A stretch of 30,287 nt of DNA, from the IMG/VR virus record IMGVR_UViG_3300025879_000070, positions 1-30,287 of that record; one strand, given 5' to 3'. The notes under the pieces were generated by a model. The model was not told the origin of the DNA. It did not search any database and saw only the letters and a list, made by a program, of their open reading frames with translations. Origin of the DNA: a virus. Within the stretch, counting starts at the first letter, position 1; every line of letters starts with the position of its first letter. Shown here in pieces: positions 15,382-24,002 of this stretch. The translations under genes and the position numbers were made by a program.

Positions 15382-16509
15382 ATGGCAAACAAAGATTTAT
15401 TCAAGCAAGCTATTGCTGAAGCAAAATCTGTCCGTGAAGCCGCTATTGCTAACGCTAAAGAAGCTTTAGAAGAGACTTTAACTCCTCATCTAAAAGATAT
15501 GTTAGCTGCTAAACTTCAAGAAATGGAAGACGTTTCTGATGAAGAAGTAGTTGATGAAGCACAAGGTAATATCGATGCAAACGGAGAGAATCCATCTGAC
15601 CAACTTGAAGAAGAATTAACATTCGAAGAAGAAGGTGAAGAGGAAGAAGAAGTAGAAACTGACGTTGATTCAGAAGAATCTGAAGAGGAAGTGGAAGACG
15701 TAGAAGTAAAAGACATGGAGGTAGAAGACCTTAAAGACTTAATCCGCGATATCATCGCACAAGAAATGGGAGCTGAAGAAGCAGGTGAGGAATTACCTGG
15801 AGAAGAGTTACCAGCAGATGATATGGTAGGAGCAGAGGATGAAGAGGAAATCGACTTAGATGAGCTTTTAAGAGAAATTACAGAAATGTCTGACGAAAAC
15901 AAAGACGAAGCTGTAGAAGAAGTAGTTTCTGAAGAGGAACTAGATGAGTATGGTTCAACTAGACAAAGAGACGGTGCTGATGCTGCTGCTGGTGGATTAG
16001 AAAACATTGTTAACGGATTAAAAAATCTTTCTAAAAAAGCAGGACCAGCCGCTAAAAAAGCATATGCTGCTTTACAAGCTTTAGGAGCAGCTGCAGGCGA
16101 TGCAATGCGTAACGAAGGAGATTACAACAATGAAGTAGAAGAAACTCCAGAAATGGAAGAAGCAATGGCTACTATCAATGAACTAAAATCTCAATTACAA
16201 GAAGTAAATCTTCTTAATGCTAAATTACTTTATGTAAATAAGGTATTTAAAGCAAACAATTTAACAGAATCTCAAAAAGTAAATGTTATCGCTGCATTCG
16301 ATAAAGCTGAGACAGTTAAAGAGGTAAAATTAGTATTCGAAACTGTTGCTGATAATGTAGTAAGTAAAACTACAAAGAGCACTATTAAGGAAGCTAAATT
16401 AGGAATGGCATCAAAAGCTACAGGAGTTACTGCTAAAAAACCAGAAGTAATCTCAGAAGTAAGTGATGCTGTAAAAAGAATGCAAAAATTAGCAGGTATT
16501 ATTAAATAA
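15382..16509 (+). CDS. 22: Prohead core scaffolding protein (gp22-like)
   Basis: This is a 375-residue, highly acidic protein (long Glu/Asp runs at about 60-180) with helical N- and C-terminal parts. It would form the inner core on which gp23 assembles and be degraded by gp21 on maturation. The C-terminal end VSDAVKRMQKLAGIIK is a feature of gp22 scaffolds in T4-like phages and is thought to contact the capsid. T4 gp22 is 269 residues, so this version is longer, mainly through the acidic region. The leader is about 95 bases with two hairpins, and the gene is separated from the previous one by a strong terminator. gp23 follows after 23 bases without its own motif, so the two are co-transcribed. 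Confidence 0.85.
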   Translation: MANKDLFKQAIAEAKSVREAAIANAKEALEETLTPHLKDMLAAKLQEMEDVSDEEVVDEAQGNIDANGENPSDQLEEELTFEEEGEEEEEVETDVDSEESEEEVEDVEVKDMEVEDLKDLIRDIIAQEMGAEEAGEELPGEELPADDMVGAEDEEEIDLDELLREITEMSDENKDEAVEEVVSEEELDEYGSTRQRDGADAAAGGLENIVNGLKNLSKKAGPAAKKAYAALQALGAAAGDAMRNEGDYNNEVEETPEMEEAMATINELKSQLQEVNLLNAKLLYVNKVFKANNLTESQKVNVIAAFDKAETVKEVKLVFETVADNVVSKTTKSTIKEAKLGMASKATGVTAKKPEVISEVSDAVKRMQKLAGIIK

Positions 16510-16532
16510 TTTTAAAACAATCAAATTTAAAC

Positions 16533-18098
16533 ATGGAAATTAATCAATTATTAGAAGGATCAAACAACTTCAAAAGCTTACAAGCTGATGCAGCACGTTT
16601 ATCATCTAAATGGGAACAATCTGGATTATTAGAAGGATATTCTAACGAAATCGAGAAAAACAACATGGCTATGATTCTTGAGAATCAAGCTAAACAAATT
16701 GTATCTGAGCAATCAAATACAGGAACAGGAGCAAGCTTCAACGCAGGTGGAGGTGAGCAGTGGGCAGGAGTAGCTTTACCATTAGTACGTAAGGTATTCG
16801 CTCAAATCGCAGCTAAAGACTTCGTATCAGTACAACCAATGAACTTACCTTCAGGACTTGTATTTTACTTAGACTTTAAATACGGTACTGATTCAGCAGG
16901 ATTTGCAGCAGGAGACAATATGTACGGAAACGTATCTACTGCTAACTCTAAAATCGCTGTAGATCAAGATGCAGAAGGTGGATTGTATGGAGCTGGTAGA
17001 TTTGGTTATTCAATTAACTCAGCATCTATCGCAGTACAAGAAGCTGCAGGAACTGCTACATCAGCATCTATTGCATATGATAACGGTGTAAATCCAAGTG
17101 ATTACTACACAATTACTAAAGATATGTCATCTGTAGAATTTGACGCAGAAGGTGTAAGAGCTTTCCGTATCTTATCTGCATCTGTTGATGTAACTATTCC
17201 TAAGTATACTACTGTATCCGGTGACAACGTAACATTCGTAGTTGCTAAATCATCTACATCAGTAGATACATCATTAACAGGATCTGTAGTTTACCACAAA
17301 CAACCAGCTGATAACTCTAGAGGAGACTTTGAAGATACTGCAGGTAGTTTAAAAATTCCAGAAATCAATGTTGAGTTAGCTTCTGAAGCAATCGTTGCTA
17401 AGACAAGAAAATTAAAAGCTCAGTGGACTCCAGAGTTTGCTCAGGATTTAAATTCTTACCACTCTATTGATGCTGAAGCAGAATTAACTTCTTTATTATC
17501 AGAATACATCTCTATGGAGATTGATTTAGAGATCTTAGATATGTTAATTCAAGGTGCTCGTACTACTGAAAAGTGGTCAGCTCAAAACAACAGAGTATTT
17601 AACGGAACTGACTTCACTGATTCAACTTCTGATTTTTACAATACTCAAGGACAATGGTTCCAAACTTTAGGAACTAAAATCCAAAAAGTATCTAACAAGA
17701 TTCACCAAAAGACCTTAAGAGGTGGTGCTAACTTCTTAGTATGTTCTCCAACAGTTGCAACAATCTTAGAATCAATTCCAGGATATGCTGCTAACACTGA
17801 CGGTGACAAAATGGACTTTGCATTTGGTGTACAGAAAGTAGGTCAATTAAATGGACGTTACAAAGTATATAAGAATCCTTATATGAATGAAAACGTAATC
17901 TTAACAGGATACAGAGGATCTCAGTTCTTAGAAACTGGTGCAGTATATGCTCCTTATGTACCATTAATGATGACTCCATTAGTATACGATCCAAATACCT
18001 TTACACCAAGAAAAGGTATCATGACTCGTTATGCTAAGAAAATGATCAGACCAGAATTCTATGGTAAGATTTACGTTGCTGATTTAGCTACAGTATAA
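16533..18098 (+). CDS. 23: Major capsid protein (gp23-like)
   Basis: This is a 521-residue protein of the T4 gp23 type with an HK97-like fold. The N-terminal approximately 59 residues are helical and acidic and are expected to be removed by the gp21-like protease. Candidates for the cut are ILE at 48-50 and VSE at 57-59, the latter directly before QSNTGTGASFNAGGGEQW. The body includes capsid-type segments such as GEQWAGVALPLVRKVFAQI and FQTLGTKIQKVSNKIHQKTL. The length is the same as T4 gp23 (521). It is followed by an AT-rich hairpin and an intrinsic terminator, so it ends an insulated scaffold-capsid operon. No gp24 vertex homologue is seen nearby. Confidence 0.93.
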   Translation: MEINQLLEGSNNFKSLQADAARLSSKWEQSGLLEGYSNEIEKNNMAMILENQAKQIVSEQSNTGTGASFNAGGGEQWAGVALPLVRKVFAQIAAKDFVSVQPMNLPSGLVFYLDFKYGTDSAGFAAGDNMYGNVSTANSKIAVDQDAEGGLYGAGRFGYSINSASIAVQEAAGTATSASIAYDNGVNPSDYYTITKDMSSVEFDAEGVRAFRILSASVDVTIPKYTTVSGDNVTFVVAKSSTSVDTSLTGSVVYHKQPADNSRGDFEDTAGSLKIPEINVELASEAIVAKTRKLKAQWTPEFAQDLNSYHSIDAEAELTSLLSEYISMEIDLEILDMLIQGARTTEKWSAQNNRVFNGTDFTDSTSDFYNTQGQWFQTLGTKIQKVSNKIHQKTLRGGANFLVCSPTVATILESIPGYAANTDGDKMDFAFGVQKVGQLNGRYKVYKNPYMNENVILTGYRGSQFLETGAVYAPYVPLMMTPLVYDPNTFTPRKGIMTRYAKKMIRPEFYGKIYVADLATV

Positions 18099-18120
18099 TC
18101 GGAAATAGAATACTAATAAA

Positions 18121-18142
18121 TTAATGAATTAAAATTCATTAA
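18121..18142 (+). other. AT-rich hairpin after major capsid gene
   Basis: A perfect 10-bp stem, TTAATGAATT (18121-18130) with AATTCATTAA (18133-18142), with a 2-base spacer, lies just upstream of the intrinsic terminator. It may protect the 3' end of the capsid mRNA. Confidence 0.6.
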
Positions 18143-18151
18143 GGTGGGAAG

Positions 18152-18179
18152 AAAGAGGACTTAGGTCCTCTTTTTTTTT
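18152..18179 (+). terminator. Intrinsic terminator after major capsid gene
   Basis: A 9-bp perfect stem AAAGAGGAC/GTCCTCTTT (18152-18160, 18165-18173) with loop TTAG runs into a tract of T to 18179. It closes the scaffold-capsid operon before phoH. Confidence 0.9.
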
Positions 18180-18201
18180 GTTATAGACTTTACTTTTCGT
18201 A

Positions 18202-18210
18202 TATTTATAA
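18202..18210 (+). promoter_or_regulatory. Putative late promoter box upstream of phoH
   Basis: TATTTATAA, 24 bases before the phoH ATG and about 20 bases after the T-tract of the preceding terminator. Confidence 0.5.
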
Positions 18211-18234
18211 GTACAAACTAAAACGTTATTATAT

Positions 18235-18921
18235 ATGAGTTCAAACCATCATACAGATGATGTATTCACACAAAAAAGGAGACCAAAAAAACCTATTAAA
18301 TTTAACGTACAGCTCAACGATGAGCAAAAAGAAGCAAAAGCAACTATTTTAGAAAATCCAATCACAGCCATAAGAGGAATGGCAGGATCAGGAAAAACAC
18401 TTGTAGCAACACAAGTAGCTTTGGACATGCTATTTACAAAACAAGTTGATAAAATTATTATTACACGTCCAACCGTGTCTAAAGAAGATATAGGGTTCTT
18501 ACCAGGAGATTTACAAGCAAAGATGGATCCTTGGTTAGCACCAATCTACCACAATCTATACATGCTATATAACGAAGAGAAAGTAAAGAAGGAACTTGAA
18601 AACGGCAATATAGAAATAGTACCGTTTGCATTTATGAGAGGACGTACCTTTGTTAACTCTTTTATAATAGTGGATGAGGCTCAAAACGTAACACACAATC
18701 AGATGGAAACAGTGATTGGCCGTTTAGGAAAATCATCTAAGATGGTAATATGTGGGGATATGGCTCAAATAGACTTGAAAGATAAGAGGGAGACAGGATT
18801 TTCTTTTCTATCTAGATTAGAGGAAAATGTACAAGGATTTAAGACTGTAGTACTAGAAAATAACCACAGACATGCAATAGTATCTCCAATACTTGAAGTA
18901 TACTCAACCTTCAGAAATTAA
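18235..18921 (+). CDS. phoH: PhoH-like ATPase
   Basis: This is a 228-residue P-loop ATPase. Walker A GMAGSGKT is at 48-55, the segment TRPTVSKEDIGFLPG at 77-91 is typical of PhoH, Walker B FIIVDEAQN is at 143-151, and a conserved GDMAQID is at 174-180. PhoH-like genes are very common in marine phages; their role is uncertain (RNA-related or phosphate-stress ATPase). Here it lies between the capsid and neck genes instead of in a metabolic cluster. It is preceded by a terminator and its own TATTTATAA motif 24 bases before the start, so it can be expressed independently. The first 25 residues (Lys/His-rich) are less conserved. Confidence 0.9.
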   Translation: MSSNHHTDDVFTQKRRPKKPIKFNVQLNDEQKEAKATILENPITAIRGMAGSGKTLVATQVALDMLFTKQVDKIIITRPTVSKEDIGFLPGDLQAKMDPWLAPIYHNLYMLYNEEKVKKELENGNIEIVPFAFMRGRTFVNSFIIVDEAQNVTHNQMETVIGRLGKSSKMVICGDMAQIDLKDKRETGFSFLSRLEENVQGFKTVVLENNHRHAIVSPILEVYSTFRN

Positions 18922-18924
18922 TTG

Positions 18925-18934
18925 CTATTTATAA
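18925..18934 (+). promoter_or_regulatory. Putative late promoter box upstream of 18949 gene
   Basis: CTATTTATAA, 14 bases before the ATG, in the 27-base gap after phoH. It probably also serves the neck genes downstream, which lack boxes. Confidence 0.5.
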
Positions 18935-18948
18935 TAAAACAACAATAG

Positions 18949-19368
18949 ATGGCTAATTTTACATACTTTATAAGAGAGAGAGTCAAGCTCAACGGTATAG
19001 AAAGAGGTACGAACGTAGAAAAGACTATAGAGGGTATAAATTATGCCGATACAAGAGTAATGTCTATACCTTCAGGTTCTTTAACTGAAATTATTAACTT
19101 AGATAGTCTACCAGGTGCTGGTACTTTTGTTTCAAGTAGTGTAAAGTATATTAGAATTAGCAATTTATCTACAGAATCTATTAATTTACAGATTTCTGGT
19201 TCATCTACCGAGATGAATTACCTAGTACAAGGAAACGGTACATTCATGCTTAACTCTGAATTTGTAAATGAAACATTTAGTGACTTTGAGTACGGAGATT
19301 TAAGATCAATTAAAGCATCTCCTGTAGATACATCGGCAACATTGAGTTATTTTATAGCAACAACATAA
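18949..19368 (+). CDS. Small structural protein of unknown role
   Basis: This is a 139-residue, mostly beta-strand protein (alternating hydrophobic residues, Ser/Thr-rich, ending SATLSYFIATT). No motif is recognised. It sits between phoH and the gp13-like neck gene with its own CTATTTATAA box 14 bases upstream, suggesting a virion structural protein, perhaps a head-surface or neck decoration. This is position-based inference only. Confidence 0.5.
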   Translation: MANFTYFIRERVKLNGIERGTNVEKTIEGINYADTRVMSIPSGSLTEIINLDSLPGAGTFVSSSVKYIRISNLSTESINLQISGSSTEMNYLVQGNGTFMLNSEFVNETFSDFEYGDLRSIKASPVDTSATLSYFIATT

Positions 19369-19379
19369 TAAAATAGACT

Positions 19380-20582
19380 ATGGCAGATATCGCAATTTGG
19401 GACGGGAATACCAACTTTGTAGCAGGAGAATCAACTCCTTTTGGATTCTATGATGATGATTTAACATTTCAAGAAGATGCTCCAAAGGTTGCAAGATATT
19501 GTGCAGAAAAGCTAGGTTGGCCAGTCTTAGACATAGAATTAAACGAAAGACAATTCTACACTGCTTTCGAAGAAGCAGTTACAGCTTACGGGAAAGAAGT
19601 AATAGAAGCTATAGCAGCAGAAACTATTTCTAGTCAAGTAGGAGGAGGAGCAAATAATGAAGTAGTAAATGCTACTATATTTAGGCCAAATCTTAAAAAC
19701 GTAATAAGAGCGAGTTCACAATACGGTATGGAAGCCGGAGTAGGAGGACCAGTGGACCTAAAAAGTGCTATGATTGATTTGGTAGCAAATCAACAGGAAT
19801 ACGATGTTCAGTCCCTAATAGGAGATGGAGCAATAGAGGTAAGAAAGATATTCTATGAAGCACCTCCTGCTATCTTACGTTACTTTGATCCATATGCAGG
19901 AACAGGGACAGGAATACAGTCTCTAATGGATGCTTTTGATTTTGGTTCATATAGTCCAGGGGTTAACTTCTTATTAATGCCTGCTTCATATGATATTCTT
20001 AAAGTACAAGCAATTGAATTTAATGACCAGATAAGAAAATCTTCTTATAGTTTTGAAATCAATAATAATAAACTTAGAATATTTCCAGTACCTAAAAACG
20101 GAGGTAAGTTAAAGATACAGTATTACAGAGTAGAAGATAAAAACAGCCAATATTTTGATGATTCAGTTAATATTGAAGCAAGAGCAACAAGTGGAGGTTC
20201 TATAACAGGAACAGGAGGTTCTACATCTACTACAGGGGTAAGTACAAATATGTCAAACCTTAATGCACAGAATTTAGTCTATTCTGAAATAAATGCTATA
20301 GGTAGACAATGGATTTTTAAATACACAGCTGCAACTGCTAAAGAGATGTTAGCGTACGTAAGAGGAAAATACCAAACAGTACCAGTACCTGGTTCTGAAG
20401 TACAGATGAATGCAGCAGATTTATTAGCAGATGCTAGAGACGAAAAAGCATTTTTAGTTGAGGATTTAAAAGAAACTATGCAAACAGCTTCACTAACTAA
20501 TCAATTAGAATTATCTGCTACACAAACTAAATTTATTAATGACGCAATGGCAGGTGTGCCAATGCATATATACGTAGGATAA
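19380..20582 (+). CDS. 13: Neck protein (gp13-like)
   Basis: This is a 400-residue protein. The N-terminal segment (ESTPFGFYDDDLTFQEDAPK) and the following helix (RQFYTAFEEAVTAYGKEV) resemble neck proteins of T4-like marine phages, as does the C-terminal region (MLAYVRGKYQTVPVPGSEVQ, then a helical Glu-rich end). gp13 with gp14 completes the head after packaging and joins it to the tail. The following genes resemble gp14 and gp15, and the order 13-14-15 supports the call. The Gly/Ser/Thr-rich loop near 270-285 is probably a flexible insert. The assignment rests on remembered similarity and order, not on a diagnostic motif. Confidence 0.6.
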   Translation: MADIAIWDGNTNFVAGESTPFGFYDDDLTFQEDAPKVARYCAEKLGWPVLDIELNERQFYTAFEEAVTAYGKEVIEAIAAETISSQVGGGANNEVVNATIFRPNLKNVIRASSQYGMEAGVGGPVDLKSAMIDLVANQQEYDVQSLIGDGAIEVRKIFYEAPPAILRYFDPYAGTGTGIQSLMDAFDFGSYSPGVNFLLMPASYDILKVQAIEFNDQIRKSSYSFEINNNKLRIFPVPKNGGKLKIQYYRVEDKNSQYFDDSVNIEARATSGGSITGTGGSTSTTGVSTNMSNLNAQNLVYSEINAIGRQWIFKYTAATAKEMLAYVRGKYQTVPVPGSEVQMNAADLLADARDEKAFLVEDLKETMQTASLTNQLELSATQTKFINDAMAGVPMHIYVG

Positions 20583-20887
20583 TGAAAATACTTAACATAA
20601 TCTCAGAAATACAATTCGCTATCTACCAGGGAATGGTTAGAATAGGTCATGCTGAGAGTATAACAGTACAGGATATAGGAGAAATGTTAAGAGCAATGCC
20701 AGGTGTATTAACAGTAGGTCAGGTATCTCATAACAGTGACAATAATACTGCTGTAATGAAAGTAAAATTACTTACTACTAAGCCACCTAGTGAGGCATTT
20801 AATTCATTTAAAAATACATCTATTCAAAGGATACCGGAAGTAAAAAGAATAGAAATTGCAGAGAAGACAATAGAAAAAAAGAAGTAG
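20582..20887 (+). CDS. Small conserved neck-region protein
   Basis: This is a 101-residue alpha/beta protein (MKILNIISEIQFAIYQGMVR; GVLTVGQVSHNSDNNTAVMK) ending in a Lys-rich tail. Similar small proteins are known to me from the same place in marine T4-like phages, without function. Its ATG overlaps the preceding TAA (TAATG), so it is probably translated by termination-reinitiation from the gp13-like gene. The alternating beta-alpha pattern suggests a ferredoxin-like fold, but that is weak. Confidence 0.55.
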   Translation: MKILNIISEIQFAIYQGMVRIGHAESITVQDIGEMLRAMPGVLTVGQVSHNSDNNTAVMKVKLLTTKPPSEAFNSFKNTSIQRIPEVKRIEIAEKTIEKKK

Positions 20888-20890
20888 TAT

Positions 20891-21376
20891 ATGTTATTTG
20901 GGAGTAAAAAAGATTTTAATGTACTTACCCACATAGGTAGAGAACTACTTAAAGATATAGTAGAACAAGAAATAGGTTACTACAAACTATCTTTAGAAGA
21001 CACTCAAGCAAACTTATATGGTGAAGCAACAGATAAAATATTTCTTGACCCAGTAAAATTAAATTGCTTGATAACTAGAGGGGATCAAATTATATCAGTA
21101 GATGAATTTGGACCAGATTTAGGTAGAGAAGCATCATTTGCAATGATAAGACAGGATCTAGTAGATGCAAATACAGTACCTGAAGTAGGAGATGTAGTTA
21201 TGTGGCATGAAGATTATTACGAAGTAGATACAGTTAGAGAGAACCAATTATTTGTAGGTAGAGACAGTGGTTATAACTTAACTAACTACGGTTTTAAATT
21301 TGGATCTTCTGTATCGATCATAGTAGACTGTCACTTAACAAGAGCAGACAGAGTTGGAATAGCAAGAGTACGTTAA
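20891..21376 (+). CDS. 14: Neck protein (gp14-like)
   Basis: This is a 161-residue protein. The segment PEVGDVVMWHEDYYEVDTVR followed by ENQLFVGRDS corresponds in pattern to T4 gp14 (KEGDLIYF, LFEINWV, FYQLG), and the N-terminal FGPDLGREASFAM region also fits. gp14 helps close the head-tail connector. At 161 residues it is shorter than T4 gp14 (about 256). It lies between a small conserved gene and the gp15-like gene, separated by only 3 bases on each side. Confidence 0.6.
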   Translation: MLFGSKKDFNVLTHIGRELLKDIVEQEIGYYKLSLEDTQANLYGEATDKIFLDPVKLNCLITRGDQIISVDEFGPDLGREASFAMIRQDLVDANTVPEVGDVVMWHEDYYEVDTVRENQLFVGRDSGYNLTNYGFKFGSSVSIIVDCHLTRADRVGIARVR

Positions 21377-21379
21377 TAA

Positions 21380-22639
21380 ATGGCAAAAAAAACTAAAATA
21401 ATACCTAAAAGACAATCTCAACTATCACAAGATAGTATTGAGACCTACAACAATGCCACCAAACAACCAACACCTAGTACATTAAAAAAGAATAGAGGTT
21501 ATAATCGTTCGGTTAAGAATGATGATGTTAAGCAATTCAATATAGGTCTAAGAGATATTGATGAGACTATAGTTTACTATTTTAAGAACGTAATAAAACC
21601 ATCAGTTGTACAGAATGGGAAAAGAATAACAGTACCGATACTATACGGTTCTCCAGAAAGATGGGCAGCAGTACAGAAAGACGGTAACTATCGAGATAAG
21701 AATGGTAAGATACAGACACCTCTTATCATGTTTAAAAGGAATTCTATAGAAAAAAATAGGAGTTTAGGTAATAAAATGGATGCTAACAATCCTAATAACT
21801 TTGCTATATTCCAAAAAAAGTATTCTAAGAAGAATGTATACGATAATTTCTCTAGATTAACAAATAGAGAACCAGTTAAAGAATTATACGGGGTAATTAT
21901 ACCTGATTACGTTAATATTACTTATTCTTGCATTATATTTACAGAATACGTAGAACAAATGAATAAATTGGTTGAATCTATAAATTTTGCATCGGATGCT
22001 TACTGGGGAGACCCGGAAAAGTTTAATTTCCGTGCTATGATAGACAATTATACAACAACAACAGAGGTAAATCAAGGGGAAGACAGGACAGTAAAGACTT
22101 CTTTCGAGATAAAGATGATGGGACACATAGTTCCCGACTCTATTAACACTTCTATTGCTAATATGAACAAGTTTTACTCTAAATCAGCAGTAAAATTTGG
22201 CTTGGAAGTAGCAGGAACAGAGGAAATACTACTAGGTAAGTCATCTTCACCGGTATCTTCTGCACCAAAAGGTAGGTTTTACGATGGAATTACAGGTAGA
22301 AGTGAGACTACAATCAATTATAGTGGTATGACTGATGCAGAAAGGAGTTATGTAGCCTTATCTACCTTAATAGATACTAACAACACACCATTTACAGTAA
22401 ATACAGGAGATAACAGTATTACATTCCTAAATACAACTATAGTAACACCACCACCAAGCTTCCCACCACTAGGAATACAGGATTTCCAAGTATTTATTAA
22501 CGGATTAATAGTGGAACCATCAGCAATTACATCTATCACACAAGTTGGTAGCGATATTTTAGTAGACTTTGGTACAGGATTAGAATATACTATATCGGAT
22601 CAAATGGAGATCACAGTAGTAGGTAAATTTGAAGCATAA
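21380..22639 (+). CDS. 15: Tail sheath stabilizer / tail completion protein (gp15-like)
   Basis: This is a 419-residue protein. The core contains RITVPILYGSPERWAAVQKD, ITYSCIIFTEYVEQMNKLVE and a SFEIKMMGHIVP strand, which follow the T4 gp15 pattern (IRVPITYASKEHF; YELSIFTRYEDDMFQIVEQI; LTFEVNGWMYP). gp15 caps the contractile tail and joins it to the neck. T4 gp15 is 272 residues; here there is an N-terminal basic extension of about 50 residues and an additional C-terminal part of about 120 residues (from about 300), ending in a strand-rich FQVFINGLIVEPSAITSITQ unit that looks like an adhesin or Ig-like module. The stop overlaps the next ATG. Confidence 0.65.
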   Translation: MAKKTKIIPKRQSQLSQDSIETYNNATKQPTPSTLKKNRGYNRSVKNDDVKQFNIGLRDIDETIVYYFKNVIKPSVVQNGKRITVPILYGSPERWAAVQKDGNYRDKNGKIQTPLIMFKRNSIEKNRSLGNKMDANNPNNFAIFQKKYSKKNVYDNFSRLTNREPVKELYGVIIPDYVNITYSCIIFTEYVEQMNKLVESINFASDAYWGDPEKFNFRAMIDNYTTTTEVNQGEDRTVKTSFEIKMMGHIVPDSINTSIANMNKFYSKSAVKFGLEVAGTEEILLGKSSSPVSSAPKGRFYDGITGRSETTINYSGMTDAERSYVALSTLIDTNNTPFTVNTGDNSITFLNTTIVTPPPSFPPLGIQDFQVFINGLIVEPSAITSITQVGSDILVDFGTGLEYTISDQMEITVVGKFEA

Positions 22640-22926
22640 TGGCACAGGTATTTTGGGAACAAATAAGAAATGAATTACCAGATATAGGAGAGTTCCTATC
22701 AGGTTCACTTAGTGTATCAGGTTCATTTAGTACATCAGGTTCAGTCTCCTTAGAATTAGATGGAATAGAGGATACTTTCAAGGTATCAGTAGAAGGAGAA
22801 GAAAAAATTAAAATTAATACAGAAGGAGTACTACAATTTACTTCTCAATCGATAGAACCAACAGCAATAGAGGGAGGAATTTACTACAACAGTAGCGATG
22901 GCTTCTATTTAGGTTTTAATAACTAA
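22639..22926 (+). CDS. Small fibre-associated protein
   Basis: This is a 95-residue protein, MAQVFWEQIRNELPDIGEFL, followed by a Ser/Gly-rich stretch (SGSLSVSGSFSTSGSVSLEL) and a beta-rich end (IEGGIYYNSSDGFYLGFNN). Openings of this kind with Ser-Gly repeats occur in fibre and collar proteins of related phages. It may be an adaptor or a small fibre protein. Translation is coupled to the gp15-like gene through TAATG. Confidence 0.5.
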   Translation: MAQVFWEQIRNELPDIGEFLSGSLSVSGSFSTSGSVSLELDGIEDTFKVSVEGEEKIKINTEGVLQFTSQSIEPTAIEGGIYYNSSDGFYLGFNN

Positions 22927-22930
22927 AAGA

Positions 22931-22939
22931 TATTTATAA
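22931..22939 (+). promoter_or_regulatory. Putative late promoter box upstream of first fibre gene
   Basis: TATTTATAA, 22 bases before the ATG at 22962, five bases after the stop of the small 22639 gene. Confidence 0.5.
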
Positions 22940-22961
22940 CTAAACAAACTAAGAATAAAAC

Positions 22962-23969
22962 ATGGCAACTTGGAAAAAACTACTGGTCTCGGGATCGGAC
23001 ATATCACAGCTAAATAATGACAGTGCATATTTAGTATCTGGAGACTCAAACATACAACTATCAGGATCATTTAGCGGTTCTTTTGAAGGAGATGGTTCAG
23101 CATTAACAGGGTTAGTAACTAATTTAGATATCTCAGGCTCTACTGGGAACACATCCGTTGATTTACTTACCCAAGATTTCTCTATTTCTTCTGGTAACTC
23201 AATTAGTACAGAGGCAACAGATCAAACTATTACAGTTGCTGTTACAGATGGAGGTATCGGTACAACTCAATTAGCTGATGGTAATGTAACCAATATAAAA
23301 TTACAGAATGATAGTATCCAAATTGGTACTACTGATATTGAATTAGGAGCAACAGGTTCTACAGTAGCAGATTTAACTCTAACAGGAGTTGTAGCATCTG
23401 GTTCATTTAGCGGTTCATTTGAAGGAGACGCATCAGGATTAACAGGTACAGGTGGATCAATTCTTTCTGGTGATGCTGCAGATAATCAAGTCGCTGTATT
23501 TAATTCTTCGAATACTATTGATGGTTACGCTAATTTTACATTCAATGACGGTAACAATACATTAACTGTAGACGGAACAGGTTCATTCACTTCAGATTTA
23601 ACTGTAGGTGGTAACTTAATAGTTACAGGAGATACAATAAATGCTAATGTAACTAACCTAGACATAGAAGATAGATTCATACTTCTTAACTCAGGTTCTA
23701 ATACAATAGGGGATTCGGGTATCGTATTCGGTGGATCTAACGGAACTGCACAACAAGGAGCGGCAGTTATATGGGATGCTAGTTATAATAGTAATGATGG
23801 GCGTCTTGCTATTGTAAATGATATAGCATCTAATGCTACAGGAGATCAAACTCCAAACTACCATGTAGCAGGTGTATATGAAGGAACAGAAGCAAATGCT
23901 GCAACAGCACAAGCAGATCACGTAGGTAACATAAGAGTTGAAAGCGGAGATATATTTATATACGTATAA
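22962..23969 (+). CDS. Tail fibre-type structural protein with WKK leader
   Basis: This is a 335-residue, Ser/Thr/Gly/Asn-rich beta protein. It begins MATWKKLLVSGSDISQLN, matching the start of the next large fibre (MPNWKKVITSGSDASLN), which suggests that both attach to the same base. Two copies of an SGSFSGSFEGD-x-SxLTG unit occur near residues 30-50 and 145-165. The middle has the repeating short strands typical of trimeric beta-helical fibres (GNLIVTGDTINANVTNLDIE). The C-terminal part (QTPNYHVAGVYEGTEANAAT) reads as a globular tip. No peptidase S74 chaperone is visible. A TATTTATAA motif ends 22 bases before the ATG. Confidence 0.65.
   Translation: MATWKKLLVSGSDISQLNNDSAYLVSGDSNIQLSGSFSGSFEGDGSALTGLVTNLDISGSTGNTSVDLLTQDFSISSGNSISTEATDQTITVAVTDGGIGTTQLADGNVTNIKLQNDSIQIGTTDIELGATGSTVADLTLTGVVASGSFSGSFEGDASGLTGTGGSILSGDAADNQVAVFNSSNTIDGYANFTFNDGNNTLTVDGTGSFTSDLTVGGNLIVTGDTINANVTNLDIEDRFILLNSGSNTIGDSGIVFGGSNGTAQQGAAVIWDASYNSNDGRLAIVNDIASNATGDQTPNYHVAGVYEGTEANAATAQADHVGNIRVESGDIFIYV
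23953..23961 (+). promoter_or_regulatory. Possible promoter box inside end of fibre gene
   Basis: TATTTATAT lies in the last codons of the 22962 gene, 41 bases before the 58-aa gene. It may be a weak member of the motif family or a by-product of the codons for IFIY. Confidence 0.25.
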
Positions 23970-24002
23970 ATTAAAATTAACATAGTTACATTAAAATAGT
24001 TT

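Noticed and set aside
15516-16007. Long reverse-strand frame of 163 codons, Ser-rich
   Set aside because: It is the shadow of the Glu/Asp-rich part of gp22 (GAA/GAG read backwards gives TTC/CTC-type codons and Ser runs). No independent promoter or plausible start is present.
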